Origin: Sedimentibacter sp.
Lineage (GTDB): Bacteria > Bacillota > Clostridia > Tissierellales > Sedimentibacteraceae
DNA length: 64,000 bases
Direction of reading: 5' to 3'
Assembly: GCA_018436705.1 (NCBI GenBank)
Contig: JAHDLA010000022.1
Span: forward strand, 1-64,000
Each line of letters opens with the position of its first letter. Positions within the stretch are counted from its first letter, which is position 1. The notes below the pieces were generated by a model. That model had not been told where the DNA came from. It did no database searches and saw only the letters and a list, made by a program, of their open reading frames with translations. A program made the position numbers and the translations under genes. Shown here in pieces: positions 36,300 through 43,891 of the stretch.

Positions 36300-36430
36300 A
36301 AAAATACATTGATTTTTGCATAGGTTTTTGTAAGCAAAAAAACACATGTAATAAATTTATAACACATGCAAAAATGCTTGCAAAATTATGCGTAAAAATG
36401 ACTGCAATAATACGTGCAAAAAATACAAAC
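36300..36430. repeat. Cluster of TGCAAAA-like words
   Basis: This non-coding stretch repeats short words of the form (A/G)TGCAAAA or its variants (CATGCAAAAATG, TTGCAAAAT, ATGCGTAAAAATG, GTGCAAAAAA) at irregular spacing, continuing the TGCAAA words to the left. The region is otherwise gene-free, up to the GNAT promoter. Confidence 0.45.
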
Positions 36431-36457
36431 CTATTTCTGTTGAAAAAATTAAGCATT

Positions 36458-36485
36458 TTGAAATTTTTACAATTTATGATATAAT
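36458..36485 (+). promoter_or_regulatory. Promoter of the GNAT gene
   Basis: TTGAAA and TATAAT are separated by 16 bases, 70 bases ahead of the start codon. Confidence 0.65.
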
Positions 36486-36555
36486 ATTAAAAATAATATT
36501 AATTCGGAATTGTAACATTTTGTGAATTAATTAAAGTGAGCAAGGGGGTATAATA

Positions 36556-37089
36556 TTGAAAATAGAAATTAAGAAACCAGACATTCAAAATGCAGATGAG
36601 ATAATTAAAGTAAATAAAGATACTTGGAAAACGTCTTATAGAGGTATTGTTTCGGATGACTATTTAGATTCTCTTAATAGTTTAGATGAAAAAAGAATTG
36701 ATAGATGTATGAAGCAAATACAGAGTAACAACCCTTATTTAATTGCTTTAGTTAATGGTAAAATTGTTGGAATGTTGTTATATGGTAAGAGCCGAGATGA
36801 TAAACACAAAGAATCAGGTGAAATAAATGCAATTTATGTTCTTAAAGAATATCAAGGTTATGGAATTGGAAAGAAACTGTTTTTAGAGGCTGTTAAATAT
36901 TTAGTTAATGAAAATTATAATAGTATGATTATTGGTTGTTTAGAAGGAAACCCATCTAACAATTTTTATATAAAAATGGGCGGAAAGATAGATTATAAAA
37001 CCGAGTGTATTATAGGCGGGAATAGTTATATGGAAAATATTTTTTATTTTGATAATATTAAATTTTTGTTTCCTGACGAAAATATATGA
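36556..37089 (+). CDS. GNAT-family N-acetyltransferase
   Basis: This 177-residue acetyltransferase has the acetyl-CoA binding segment EYQGYGIGKKLF (the Q/R-x-x-G-x-G/A motif) after strand GEINAIYVL, and the late NPSNNFYIKMGGK stretch typical of the family. An opening DTWKTSYRGIVSDDYLDSL pattern is common in this subgroup. It starts at TTG behind AAGGGGG. It is element cargo with its own promoter; the acceptor could be a small molecule, drug or protein N-terminus. Confidence 0.85.
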   Translation: MKIEIKKPDIQNADEIIKVNKDTWKTSYRGIVSDDYLDSLNSLDEKRIDRCMKQIQSNNPYLIALVNGKIVGMLLYGKSRDDKHKESGEINAIYVLKEYQGYGIGKKLFLEAVKYLVNENYNSMIIGCLEGNPSNNFYIKMGGKIDYKTECIIGGNSYMENIFYFDNIKFLFPDENI

Positions 37090-37114
37090 CTTATTGATAA
37101 TAGGGGGAAAATAA

Positions 37115-37489
37115 ATGCTTTATATAATATTTGTAGTATGTGCACTATCTTTTTCTATATATAGGAATATTTTAATGTATGGGAAAGGGAAAATTGTTCC
37201 ATCTCCATTTAAAATGAGAGAAAATCCTTTATTATTTTCCTTAGATAGTTTAATTATTATTTTGTTTATCTTAGGAGCTTACTTTTTTGTTACAAGTGAT
37301 GAATTGCCTATTCTTGTAATCGTATATTATATTTTCCTGACCATTATTAGCATACAAATCATTACATTAAATTATTTAACTTATAAAAAAACTAAAGAGA
37401 AAAAAATAATAATTCACACGCTTATTCATCTATTAGTTTTAATTATTCCCGCGATATTCCTGCTCAAAATTGCAAAAATAATTATTTAA
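37115..37489 (+). CDS. Small membrane protein, cargo of the element
   Basis: This hypothetical protein of 124 residues has about four hydrophobic helices with short loops and a lysine-rich turn (YKKTKEKK). AGGGGGAAA precedes the ATG. It follows the acetyltransferase gene after 25 bases and is probably in the same unit. No family was recognised. Confidence 0.6.
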   Translation: MLYIIFVVCALSFSIYRNILMYGKGKIVPSPFKMRENPLLFSLDSLIIILFILGAYFFVTSDELPILVIVYYIFLTIISIQIITLNYLTYKKTKEKKIIIHTLIHLLVLIIPAIFLLKIAKIII

Positions 37490-37688
37490 TTAAGACGCAT
37501 AATTCAAATTATACACATTTTTTGTTACAAATATTATTACAAAAATCGTTGCAAAGATGACTGTAAAAATCAAATTTGCACCTCTAAACCAAAGTAAACC
37601 TGTTACAATTTTAGTTATGATTTTTATAGATGTAAAGAGTAATAATTTTTGGAGATATGATAAAAGTATTATAAAATTGGAGAACAAT

Positions 37689-37943
37689 ATGGACGAAAAT
37701 AAATGTTGCTGTTGTAGTGAGGAAGTTAATAATGGAGTAATCGGTAAATATGTTTGCTACTGTAACCATGTTTCAGAACAAGATATTATTCAGGCAATCG
37801 AAAACGGAGCAACTACAGTTGAGAGTGTAATAAAAGTAACTGGTGCTATGAAGAATAGTAACTGTGCAGTAAATAATCCAAAAGGAACATGTTGTTATCC
37901 AGATATTGTTTATGTTTACAACAAATATAAAAAGATTATATAA
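37689..37943 (+). CDS. BFD-type [2Fe-2S] ferredoxin-like protein
   Basis: This 84-residue protein opens with a Cys-rich patch (DENKCCCCSEE) and then shows the BFD fold pattern: VCYCNHVSEQDIIQAIENG, ending near NCAVNNPKGTCC, which supplies the Cys-x-Cys and later Cys ligands of a [2Fe-2S] cluster. I placed the start at the ATG behind GGAGAAC; the frame runs further upstream but without similarity to the family. Such small proteins serve iron or copper handling or NADH oxidase systems; here it is probably cargo. Confidence 0.75.
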   Translation: MDENKCCCCSEEVNNGVIGKYVCYCNHVSEQDIIQAIENGATTVESVIKVTGAMKNSNCAVNNPKGTCCYPDIVYVYNKYKKII

Positions 37944-37960
37944 AAAAATTAATATAAAAC

Positions 37961-38010
37961 GAGGCCTTAGTTTAGTCAACTTAATGACTTAAACTAAAGT
38001 CTCTTTTTTT
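37961..38010 (+). terminator. Terminator after the BFD gene
   Basis: A long imperfect stem (TTAGTTTAGTCA region with TGACTTAAACTAA region, flanked by GAG/CTC) leads to seven T residues. Confidence 0.8.
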
Positions 38011-38042
38011 ATACCCAAAAACAGAAAGAGAGGTTAAAAGTA

Positions 38043-38732
38043 ATGTCAAAATTTTTTATGTACGGTACAGAGCTACAGGATATAGAGCAGATGATGATGC
38101 TTGTGCCAAATTTTATTCCGAGAAGAAGTGGAGTTGTTGTTGTGAAGAAGCTACAGTATGAAAATGAAGGTGTAACATGTCATGACTGTGACAGATATAA
38201 ACGTAGTCGATGTCGTGACAATGCTTTTAGTTGCTTAGTAGAAAAAGTTGCTGCCGGAGAAATATGTTATGAAAAAATAGTTAATTCTTACTATAAAAAT
38301 TTAAAATCATGCCATCTAAAGAAGAGACTCGAACAATTAATCAGAAAATTTAATGGCGATATTTTCTTAAATCCAATTCATCATTCTAGATTTAATACAA
38401 TCTTAAAATTACAAAATGAATCAATAAAAAATAGAAAACCTACATATCTTGCAACATTATTTTTGCTAACAGCAGATGATAATTTATGCCGCATTGCGAA
38501 GGATCATATTTATCAAAGCAGTTTTGATTTTAAAAATATGCGTCTTAATGGTATTAATACTGATGGATATGCTCTTTACCAAACAGCAAGAACTATTTAT
38601 ACAGGGATAGAACATATAAAGATGAGTGAAATTGCAGATGAGACTTTGATTGGTACAGATGCATTCAAAGCAATTATCAATGCTACTATGATTGCCAGAT
38701 ATGGAGCAGAGGTTTTCCAAATTAATAGTTAA
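38043..38732 (+). CDS. Element protein with Cys cluster, unknown function
   Basis: This 229-residue protein is not recognised. It has a Cys cluster near residue 40 (CHDCDRYKRSRC) that could bind zinc, a predominantly helical C-terminal part with KSCHLKKRLEQLIRKF, and a hydrophobic LATLFLLTADD segment. It sits between two terminators as a single gene with AGAGAGG upstream. Similar proteins are common at this place in Firmicutes ICEs; a regulatory or maintenance role is a guess. Confidence 0.6.
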   Translation: MSKFFMYGTELQDIEQMMMLVPNFIPRRSGVVVVKKLQYENEGVTCHDCDRYKRSRCRDNAFSCLVEKVAAGEICYEKIVNSYYKNLKSCHLKKRLEQLIRKFNGDIFLNPIHHSRFNTILKLQNESIKNRKPTYLATLFLLTADDNLCRIAKDHIYQSSFDFKNMRLNGINTDGYALYQTARTIYTGIEHIKMSEIADETLIGTDAFKAIINATMIARYGAEVFQINS

Positions 38733-38734
38733 TG

Positions 38735-38772
38735 AGAGCTGCTTTTATTTTATGTAGAGAGCAGCTCTTTTT
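38735..38772 (+). terminator. Terminator after the Cys-cluster gene
   Basis: GAGCTGC pairs with GCAGCTC around an 18-nt loop and is followed by five T residues. Confidence 0.8.
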
Positions 38773-38805
38773 ATATACAAAATAATAGAAAGGAAGGAAT
38801 TAAAA

Positions 38806-40473
38806 TTGTATATTACCATTAAAAATTCAAGAGATACACATGAAAAAGCGGTGAGAGTTTGGTTTCCCTGTGAGGAAGATAGACTAAGCAGAATATGTGA
38901 TGAGGTTGGAATAGTAATTTCAAAAGATAAAAACTGCTTTATTGTAGAAGGGAGTGACCGAGATTTTATCGATGCAATGAAAGACTCTTACTGCAATGTA
39001 GATGAACTGAACTTCCTTACAAAAAGGTTAGACAGCTTTGATGCAAAAGAAAGAAATATTTTTTATGCTGCTACTGTTGCAACTGATGCAAAAACAATGA
39101 CAGACCTTATAAACCTTACTTACAATACTCACTGTTATAGTGTCATAAGTGATTTCAATAATCTAGATGAAGTAGGAAAGGAAGTATATTTGAACGAGGC
39201 AGGAGGTGTAAGTGTTAAAGAGCTGGAGGAACTTGATGGGAGAGCCATTGCAGAAGAAATAATGAAGAACAGTCCAATAAAAGCAATTACAAATTACGGT
39301 GTAGTATACCAAAACAGAAATGAACCTGAATTTGTATATGACGGAAAGCACTTCCCCTTGTATTACTGGAAAGATGAAATTGCAATGATAGAGTTAAGTG
39401 CAAATGGTGAAAAAGAGTATTTATATCTTCCTTGCTCCAATACAGAAATAAGTAAAGCACTTATTCGACTGGAAGTAGATAATCTTACACAGTGTGATGC
39501 CTTATTAGAAAGTGGTTACTTTCCGGAAAATATGATTAAAATCATAACTAAAGATAAACCTATTGTATCTAATATGGAAAGCCTAAATGAGTTTGCAAAT
39601 AAATTCAAAGAAATGGGTAAACAAGATGAATCATATTTTGAGAAATTAATAGACTATATCAGACCAAGAAATGAAACAGACCTAAAGGCCTTGCTCAATA
39701 GCATGTATGAGTTTGAAATGTTTGATAAAATTAAGAATGCAGAGCAGTATGGAAGATATATGATATGTGACTCCGGATATTTTAAATACGATGAGAACCT
39801 TGAAGAATATATAGACTTTAAAAGCTTCGGAGAGCAGAAAATAAAAAATGAACGCGGTTCATTTACGGATAAAGGATATATAGTTTATTACGGTTACAAT
39901 GAGGATTTAAAAAATCTGTTATCTGAAAATCTTGGACTTATGATAGAAAGAAAAACAAAGCCACAGGAATTAAAACTATATATGCCTTTAAAAATTACAA
40001 CCTACGATGTGGAAAATGACTATGGATACATAGAAAGGTCAGATTATGAAGAAGAACTTTCTTCATCAGAGGCACTTATTTATACGGATGAAATATTAGA
40101 TGCAATCGAAAAAAGTAAATTACCAGAAGAAGAACAAAGAGGTCTAATGAAATATTATAGAAACTGTGATAGTGTAAATGCTAAGGTTTCTAAATATGAG
40201 TTTACTGTGGAGGAAGTGAAAGGCGAACTTATGGGAGCAGCAGTGCTTACTCTTAATGATGCACTTAGTGAAAAAGAATTTGAAAAAATTAAATCCGAAA
40301 TTTCCGGACAAGCTAGTGATGGTTGGGGAGAAGGCTTTGAGCAAAGAGAAATAAGTATTGGTGGCAGAGATATTTATGTAAGTTTCTGGGGTAGAAACGA
40401 TTGGTCACTGAAAACAGCAGAGGAACTTAATATAACAGATCAAGCACATAAAATGGGAGGCATGAGTATATGA
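38806..40473 (+). CDS. ardA: ArdA-type antirestriction protein, multi-domain
   Basis: ArdA proteins mimic B-form DNA and block type I restriction enzymes in the recipient cell. The first about 170 residues show the ArdA pattern and acidic surface; a second ArdA-like unit spans about 185-365, and a third part (about 370-540) carries the WGEGFEQREI-x-GGRDIYVSFWG tail known from other ICE proteins. At 555 residues it is about three times a simple ArdA. It starts at TTG behind AAGGAAGG and overlaps the next gene by 4 bases. Confidence 0.85.
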   Translation: MYITIKNSRDTHEKAVRVWFPCEEDRLSRICDEVGIVISKDKNCFIVEGSDRDFIDAMKDSYCNVDELNFLTKRLDSFDAKERNIFYAATVATDAKTMTDLINLTYNTHCYSVISDFNNLDEVGKEVYLNEAGGVSVKELEELDGRAIAEEIMKNSPIKAITNYGVVYQNRNEPEFVYDGKHFPLYYWKDEIAMIELSANGEKEYLYLPCSNTEISKALIRLEVDNLTQCDALLESGYFPENMIKIITKDKPIVSNMESLNEFANKFKEMGKQDESYFEKLIDYIRPRNETDLKALLNSMYEFEMFDKIKNAEQYGRYMICDSGYFKYDENLEEYIDFKSFGEQKIKNERGSFTDKGYIVYYGYNEDLKNLLSENLGLMIERKTKPQELKLYMPLKITTYDVENDYGYIERSDYEEELSSSEALIYTDEILDAIEKSKLPEEEQRGLMKYYRNCDSVNAKVSKYEFTVEEVKGELMGAAVLTLNDALSEKEFEKIKSEISGQASDGWGEGFEQREISIGGRDIYVSFWGRNDWSLKTAEELNITDQAHKMGGMSI

Positions 40474-40751
40474 ATGGATTTCCATCACAAAAAGAAGTAG
40501 AGAAAATAAAAGAGCAATATCCCAAAGGAACAAGAATTGAATTAATAAGTATGAATGATCCTTACACATCCATTCATCCAGGTACAAAAGGTACAGTTGA
40601 GAGGGTTGATGATATTGGTACTTTACATATGAAATGGGATAATGGAAGAACACTTGGTGTAGTTCCTGGTGAAGATAGCTTCAAGGTTATTTCAAAGCGG
40701 CTAGAAGAAAGTATGGAACAAGAGCAATGCATGGGTGGCATGAGTATGTAA
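40470..40751 (+). CDS. DUF4314 domain protein
   Basis: This small protein of 93 residues has the DUF4314 pattern: KGTRIELISMNDPY, then PGTKGTVERVDDIGTLHMKWDNGRTLGVVPGEDSF, an SH3-like fold. It starts inside the end of ardA (ATGA overlap) and so is translationally coupled. Such domains accompany ArdA in many ICEs; the function is unknown. It ends with a GGMSM tail also seen at the end of ardA. Confidence 0.85.
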   Translation: MNGFPSQKEVEKIKEQYPKGTRIELISMNDPYTSIHPGTKGTVERVDDIGTLHMKWDNGRTLGVVPGEDSFKVISKRLEESMEQEQCMGGMSM

Positions 40752-40796
40752 ATGTTAAAAGGAGTAAGTAAAATATTATTAGAACGCATTAATTAG

Positions 40797-40821
40797 CACA
40801 GTATATGGACTGTGTTTTTTT
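40797..40821 (+). terminator. First terminator ahead of the conjugation operon
   Basis: CACAGT pairs with ACTGTG and a seven-T run follows; a longer outer pairing (GCATTAA with TTAATGC) encloses it. Confidence 0.75.
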
Positions 40822-40840
40822 AATGCACTGAAATAGATAG

Positions 40841-40884
40841 GGCCGATTGTTTCGCTGTTACAGCAAAGCAGTTGGCCTTCTTTT
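40841..40884 (+). terminator. Second hairpin ahead of the conjugation operon
   Basis: A long stem from GGCCGATTG to CAGTTGGCC, with inner GCTG/CAGC, is followed by TTCTTTTGTTG. Two such hairpins in a row before a long operon suggest an attenuation or antitermination control point. Confidence 0.65.
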
Positions 40885-40932
40885 GTTGTTGCTGAAAAAA
40901 AATATCTCACCACATAAAGGAGGCAGTCGGAG

Positions 40933-41286
40933 GTGGAGTATGTAAACATTACAGAAATATTCTTAGAATATTTAAAAATGAATCACGCAGGAAAAGAAAA
41001 AGCTGTTCAAAGTCGTTACCTAGAAAATAAATTTTATATAAGCGCTAGAAATGTCCGTAACATTGTAAATACATTACGGTGCAATGGGAAACCCATATGC
41101 AGTGATGAAAGCGGATATTACTATGCTTCAAATGAGGAAGAAGTTATGAACAGTATCCGTCAGCTTAACAGCAGGATTGATAAAATTGCAGAAGCAAAGA
41201 ATGGGCTTATAAATTCTATGTCCTTATTATATGATTCAAGATGTCAGTTCAAGCTTAAATTTTGGATTGTGTGTGAAAAGAGGTGA
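40933..41286 (+). CDS. Winged-helix-like small element protein
   Basis: This 117-residue protein looks like a small DNA-binding protein: a helical start, then VQSRYLENKFYISARNVRNIVNTLRCNGKPICSDESGYYYA, which resembles the winged-helix pattern of phage and ICE proteins, and a C-terminal coiled helix. GTG start with AAAGGAGG nine bases ahead. It is the first gene of a long operon; a regulatory role is inferred. Confidence 0.65.
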   Translation: MEYVNITEIFLEYLKMNHAGKEKAVQSRYLENKFYISARNVRNIVNTLRCNGKPICSDESGYYYASNEEEVMNSIRQLNSRIDKIAEAKNGLINSMSLLYDSRCQFKLKFWIVCEKR

Positions 41287-41304
41287 TGAATTATTAATAG
41301 TTTT

Positions 41305-42153
41305 ATGAGTTGGATTGGCGGAAAAAAATCATTAAGAGAATTGATTGTTTCTCTCTTTCCACTATATTATGAGAGATATATTGAGGTGTTCGGTGGAGGC
41401 GGCTGGGTGTTATTTCATAAATCTCCCGGTAATGATTTTGAAGTCTACAATGATTTTAACAGCTTGCTTGTTAATTTATATAGATGTGTCAGAGATCGTT
41501 ATGAAGATTTAGAAAGAGAACTAATGTATGTTCTTAATTCTCGTGAGGATTTTGAAAAAACCAAAGAATTGCTTGATAAAGATAGTGTAGCAGATGATGT
41601 AAAACGTGCAGCATATTTTTATCAGCTAATACGGTACAGTTATGCATCAGGATTAACCAGTTTTGGCAGTCAGCCTCACGATATGAGAAGTAATTTTCCT
41701 GTTATTGAACAGGCACACAGAAGGCTTGCAAAAGTAGTAATTGAAAATAAGGATTTCGAGAAATTGATAAGGCAATATGATCGCCCTGTCAGTTTTTTTT
41801 ATTTAGATCCACCATACTTTGATACAGAAAAATACTATAAAAATGTTGGAGAAGATGGATTTAAAAAGGAAGATCATACAAGACTTCGTGATGCTCTGCT
41901 AAGCATTGAGGGTAAATTTTTGCTTTCCTATAATGACTGTGAATTTATTAGAAATCTTTATAACACACCGGGTATTACGATTGAAAGCTACAGCAGAATA
42001 AATAATATTAAACAAAGGTATGACAATGGAGCTCAGTTCCCTGAAATACTGATAGCCAATTATGATTTGCACGAAAGAGATCAAAACTCTCCCTCACAAA
42101 TAAATTTATTTGATATAAAAAAGGATTATCCTAAGGAGGAAATGGAATTATGA
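41305..42153 (+). CDS. Dam-type DNA adenine methyltransferase (D12 class)
   Basis: This N6-adenine methylase has the SAM motif FGGGGWVLF, an N-terminal SWIGGKK, and the catalytic DPPY (FYLDPPYF), the order of the D12/Dam class. At 282 residues it is complete. No restriction nuclease is nearby, so it may protect transferred DNA. The ATG lies 18 bases after the only ribosome site (GAGGTGATG), too far; an in-frame ATT at 41293 is better placed and would add INSF to the N-terminus. It overlaps the next gene by 4 bases. Confidence 0.88.
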   Translation: MSWIGGKKSLRELIVSLFPLYYERYIEVFGGGGWVLFHKSPGNDFEVYNDFNSLLVNLYRCVRDRYEDLERELMYVLNSREDFEKTKELLDKDSVADDVKRAAYFYQLIRYSYASGLTSFGSQPHDMRSNFPVIEQAHRRLAKVVIENKDFEKLIRQYDRPVSFFYLDPPYFDTEKYYKNVGEDGFKKEDHTRLRDALLSIEGKFLLSYNDCEFIRNLYNTPGITIESYSRINNIKQRYDNGAQFPEILIANYDLHERDQNSPSQINLFDIKKDYPKEEMEL

Positions 42154-42647
42154 AAAAATTAAATCAAAATGTAAAAGGTGTTTTATGTCTTCCAATTACA
42201 GAATCAACAGAAAAGATAATTGGTGATGTAGGAAAACTTGAGGCAACAACCATAAAAAATGGATTGGTATTTATGAAATCAGAAATGACTGCAATAGAAG
42301 TTGTGGAAACCTTAGAGGGTTTAAAAGATATTGTGGAGGAATTGTACGGTATCCTTGCAAATCCTTCAGGTATCTGTAAGGGATGTGACTGTCCGGTTGA
42401 AACAGAAGATGCTGTAAATATTAAGTTGCCTAAATTCATTTTGGAAGATGCAGGTATACCAAAGGGCGCAAAACTTTGTGCGTATACCAATGATGAAAGT
42501 GGTGAGGTGACTGTTATTGAAGCTGAGTACAAACATGATTTATCTGATATTTCCAAAGGTACTTTAGTGGTGCTGAAAGAGATGGGAGTTTGTATGCCAG
42601 GTCTTAATGAATGTCTGATGTCAGAGAAAACTATCTATGGAAAATAA
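42150..42647 (+). CDS. AbrB-like DNA-binding domain protein
   Basis: This 165-residue protein carries an AbrB/SpoVT-like swapped-hairpin segment in its C-terminal half (VNIKLPKFILEDAGIPKGAKL), preceded by two Cys-x2-Cys-type pairs (CKGCDCP). The N-terminal part is a short helical region. It starts by ATGA overlap with the methylase gene. A transcriptional role in element control is likely but unproved. Confidence 0.72.
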   Translation: MKKLNQNVKGVLCLPITESTEKIIGDVGKLEATTIKNGLVFMKSEMTAIEVVETLEGLKDIVEELYGILANPSGICKGCDCPVETEDAVNIKLPKFILEDAGIPKGAKLCAYTNDESGEVTVIEAEYKHDLSDISKGTLVVLKEMGVCMPGLNECLMSEKTIYGK

Positions 42648-42710
42648 GTATGTTTGATAAACCTCAAAATATTGAAAGGATGGCAATGAAGTGATGGGAG
42701 GTAAAAAGGT

Positions 42711-43268
42711 ATGAGCAGCATTGAAGTGAAAAAAGGATGTATTGTCTACTACGGAAATCCGGCAGGATATGTAAAAGAAAACATAGCAACCATAGATGAA
42801 ATGTTTAAATGCAAGGACTTTGAAGAATGGTTATCTAAAAAAGGACTTAAGCCCACATGGAAAGATGGTGTTTTTGAAAAACTTTCTAGTGGTGAAAAAA
42901 TAGCAGAATTAAATAAGGATATAAAACCGCTTAAAAATGTCCGTATTTGGCAGTTAAGATCAAATTCTGATTTTGATTTGCGGTTCATATCTTATGATGA
43001 AGTCTTGAAAAGCTTTGGAGAACCGGACAAGGAAAACTATGAACTTGTTTATGAAGGAGAAATTGAAAGTAATGATTTAGAATTAATTTATACAAAGTTT
43101 AATCTAAATCACCCTATTGGATTTACAGGTCATTCCCTGTCGATGTCTGATGTAGTCGAGCTTTATGACAGTACTGGCAGTGAGTTTCACTATGTAGATA
43201 GATTTGGTTTTAAGAAGATTAATTTTGAACCACAGGATTTAACAAAAGACATGAATATTAGTATGTAA
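42711..43268 (+). CDS. YodL-like domain protein
   Basis: This 185-residue protein contains the YodL-type pattern (VRIWQLRSNSDFDLRFISYD, ENYELVYEG, FNLNHPIGFTGHSLSMSDVV, YVDRFGF) in its C-terminal two thirds, a domain found in many ICEs and plasmids of Firmicutes. The N-terminal 60 residues are polar. GGGAGGTAAAAAGGT precedes the ATG. The function of the domain is unknown. Confidence 0.78.
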   Translation: MSSIEVKKGCIVYYGNPAGYVKENIATIDEMFKCKDFEEWLSKKGLKPTWKDGVFEKLSSGEKIAELNKDIKPLKNVRIWQLRSNSDFDLRFISYDEVLKSFGEPDKENYELVYEGEIESNDLELIYTKFNLNHPIGFTGHSLSMSDVVELYDSTGSEFHYVDRFGFKKINFEPQDLTKDMNISM

Positions 43269-43294
43269 AAATTATAATTATGGAGGAAAATATA

Positions 43295-43525
43295 ATGAAA
43301 AACACGTTTAAAAAGGTAAATAATTTTGTATATAGAAAGACATTATCCGTAAAAAAAGCAATAAGCAATAATAGTGGAGAAGGATATATAGATACAGCAG
43401 TTAAAATTCTTATTTCTGTAGTCTTAGGAGCATTGCTCCTCGCAGGGCTTTACGCATTATTTGGTGATGTGGTGATGCCAACATTAAAAGAGCGTATTCA
43501 AGAGATGTTCAACTATGCAGGATAG
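43295..43525 (+). CDS. DUF6133-like single-helix protein, pilin candidate
   Basis: This 76-residue protein has a basic N-terminus, the sequence NNSGEGYIDTAVKIL leading into one hydrophobic helix (about residues 35-57), and a short amphipathic end (EMFNYAG). The Gly followed by a residue set with an acid at +5, directly before the helix, resembles a class III prepilin site; the same motif occurs in the TadE-like protein of this element. A prepilin peptidase is encoded 4.5 kb on. Start at the ATG behind GGAGG. A role as the pilin subunit is inference. Confidence 0.72.
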   Translation: MKNTFKKVNNFVYRKTLSVKKAISNNSGEGYIDTAVKILISVVLGALLLAGLYALFGDVVMPTLKERIQEMFNYAG

Positions 43526-43536
43526 GAGGAAAAGAT

Positions 43537-43878
43537 ATGTCTAATAATTTGAAGTATGATGTAAAAATACAATCCATCAGACCGGAGGGAACAATGAAAG
43601 CAACGGCAACTGTAAATATTAACGATGCTTTTGCTGTTCGTGGAGTAAAGCTGATGGAAGGATCAAAAGGATTATTTGTATCTATGCCAAGCTATAAGGC
43701 AGGGAATGGTGAGTATAAGGATATTTGTTTTCCTTGTACTGCAGAGTCAAGAAAAGAATTTGACAAAGCTGTTATTTCTGCTTATGAACAAGCATTATCA
43801 CAAAATCAAAAAACAAAACAAAAACAGGATGTACCCATGAATGATGGGACACAATCACCTGTTATGGGTGGAATGTAA
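43537..43878 (+). CDS. SpoVG-family protein
   Basis: This 113-residue protein has the SpoVG fold pattern: VKIQSIRPEGTMKATATVNINDAFAVRGVKLMEGSKGLFVSMPS, followed by the FPCTAESRKEF segment. SpoVG proteins bind RNA or DNA and are global regulators. The C-terminal tail is glutamine- and lysine-rich (QNQKTKQKQDVP). Copies of this type are common in Firmicutes ICEs. GGAGGAAAA precedes the ATG. Confidence 0.85.
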   Translation: MSNNLKYDVKIQSIRPEGTMKATATVNINDAFAVRGVKLMEGSKGLFVSMPSYKAGNGEYKDICFPCTAESRKEFDKAVISAYEQALSQNQKTKQKQDVPMNDGTQSPVMGGM

Positions 43879-43891
43879 AAGGAAGGTAGGT

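Noticed and set aside
36300..36430. Possible CRISPR or iteron replication origin
   Set aside because: The words are short and irregularly spaced and no cas or replication gene lies nearby, so only a repeat cluster is reported.
37557..37688. Longer N-terminus for the BFD protein
   Set aside because: The ribosome site GGAGAAC and family similarity begin at the later ATG; the upstream part is AT-rich repeat-like sequence.
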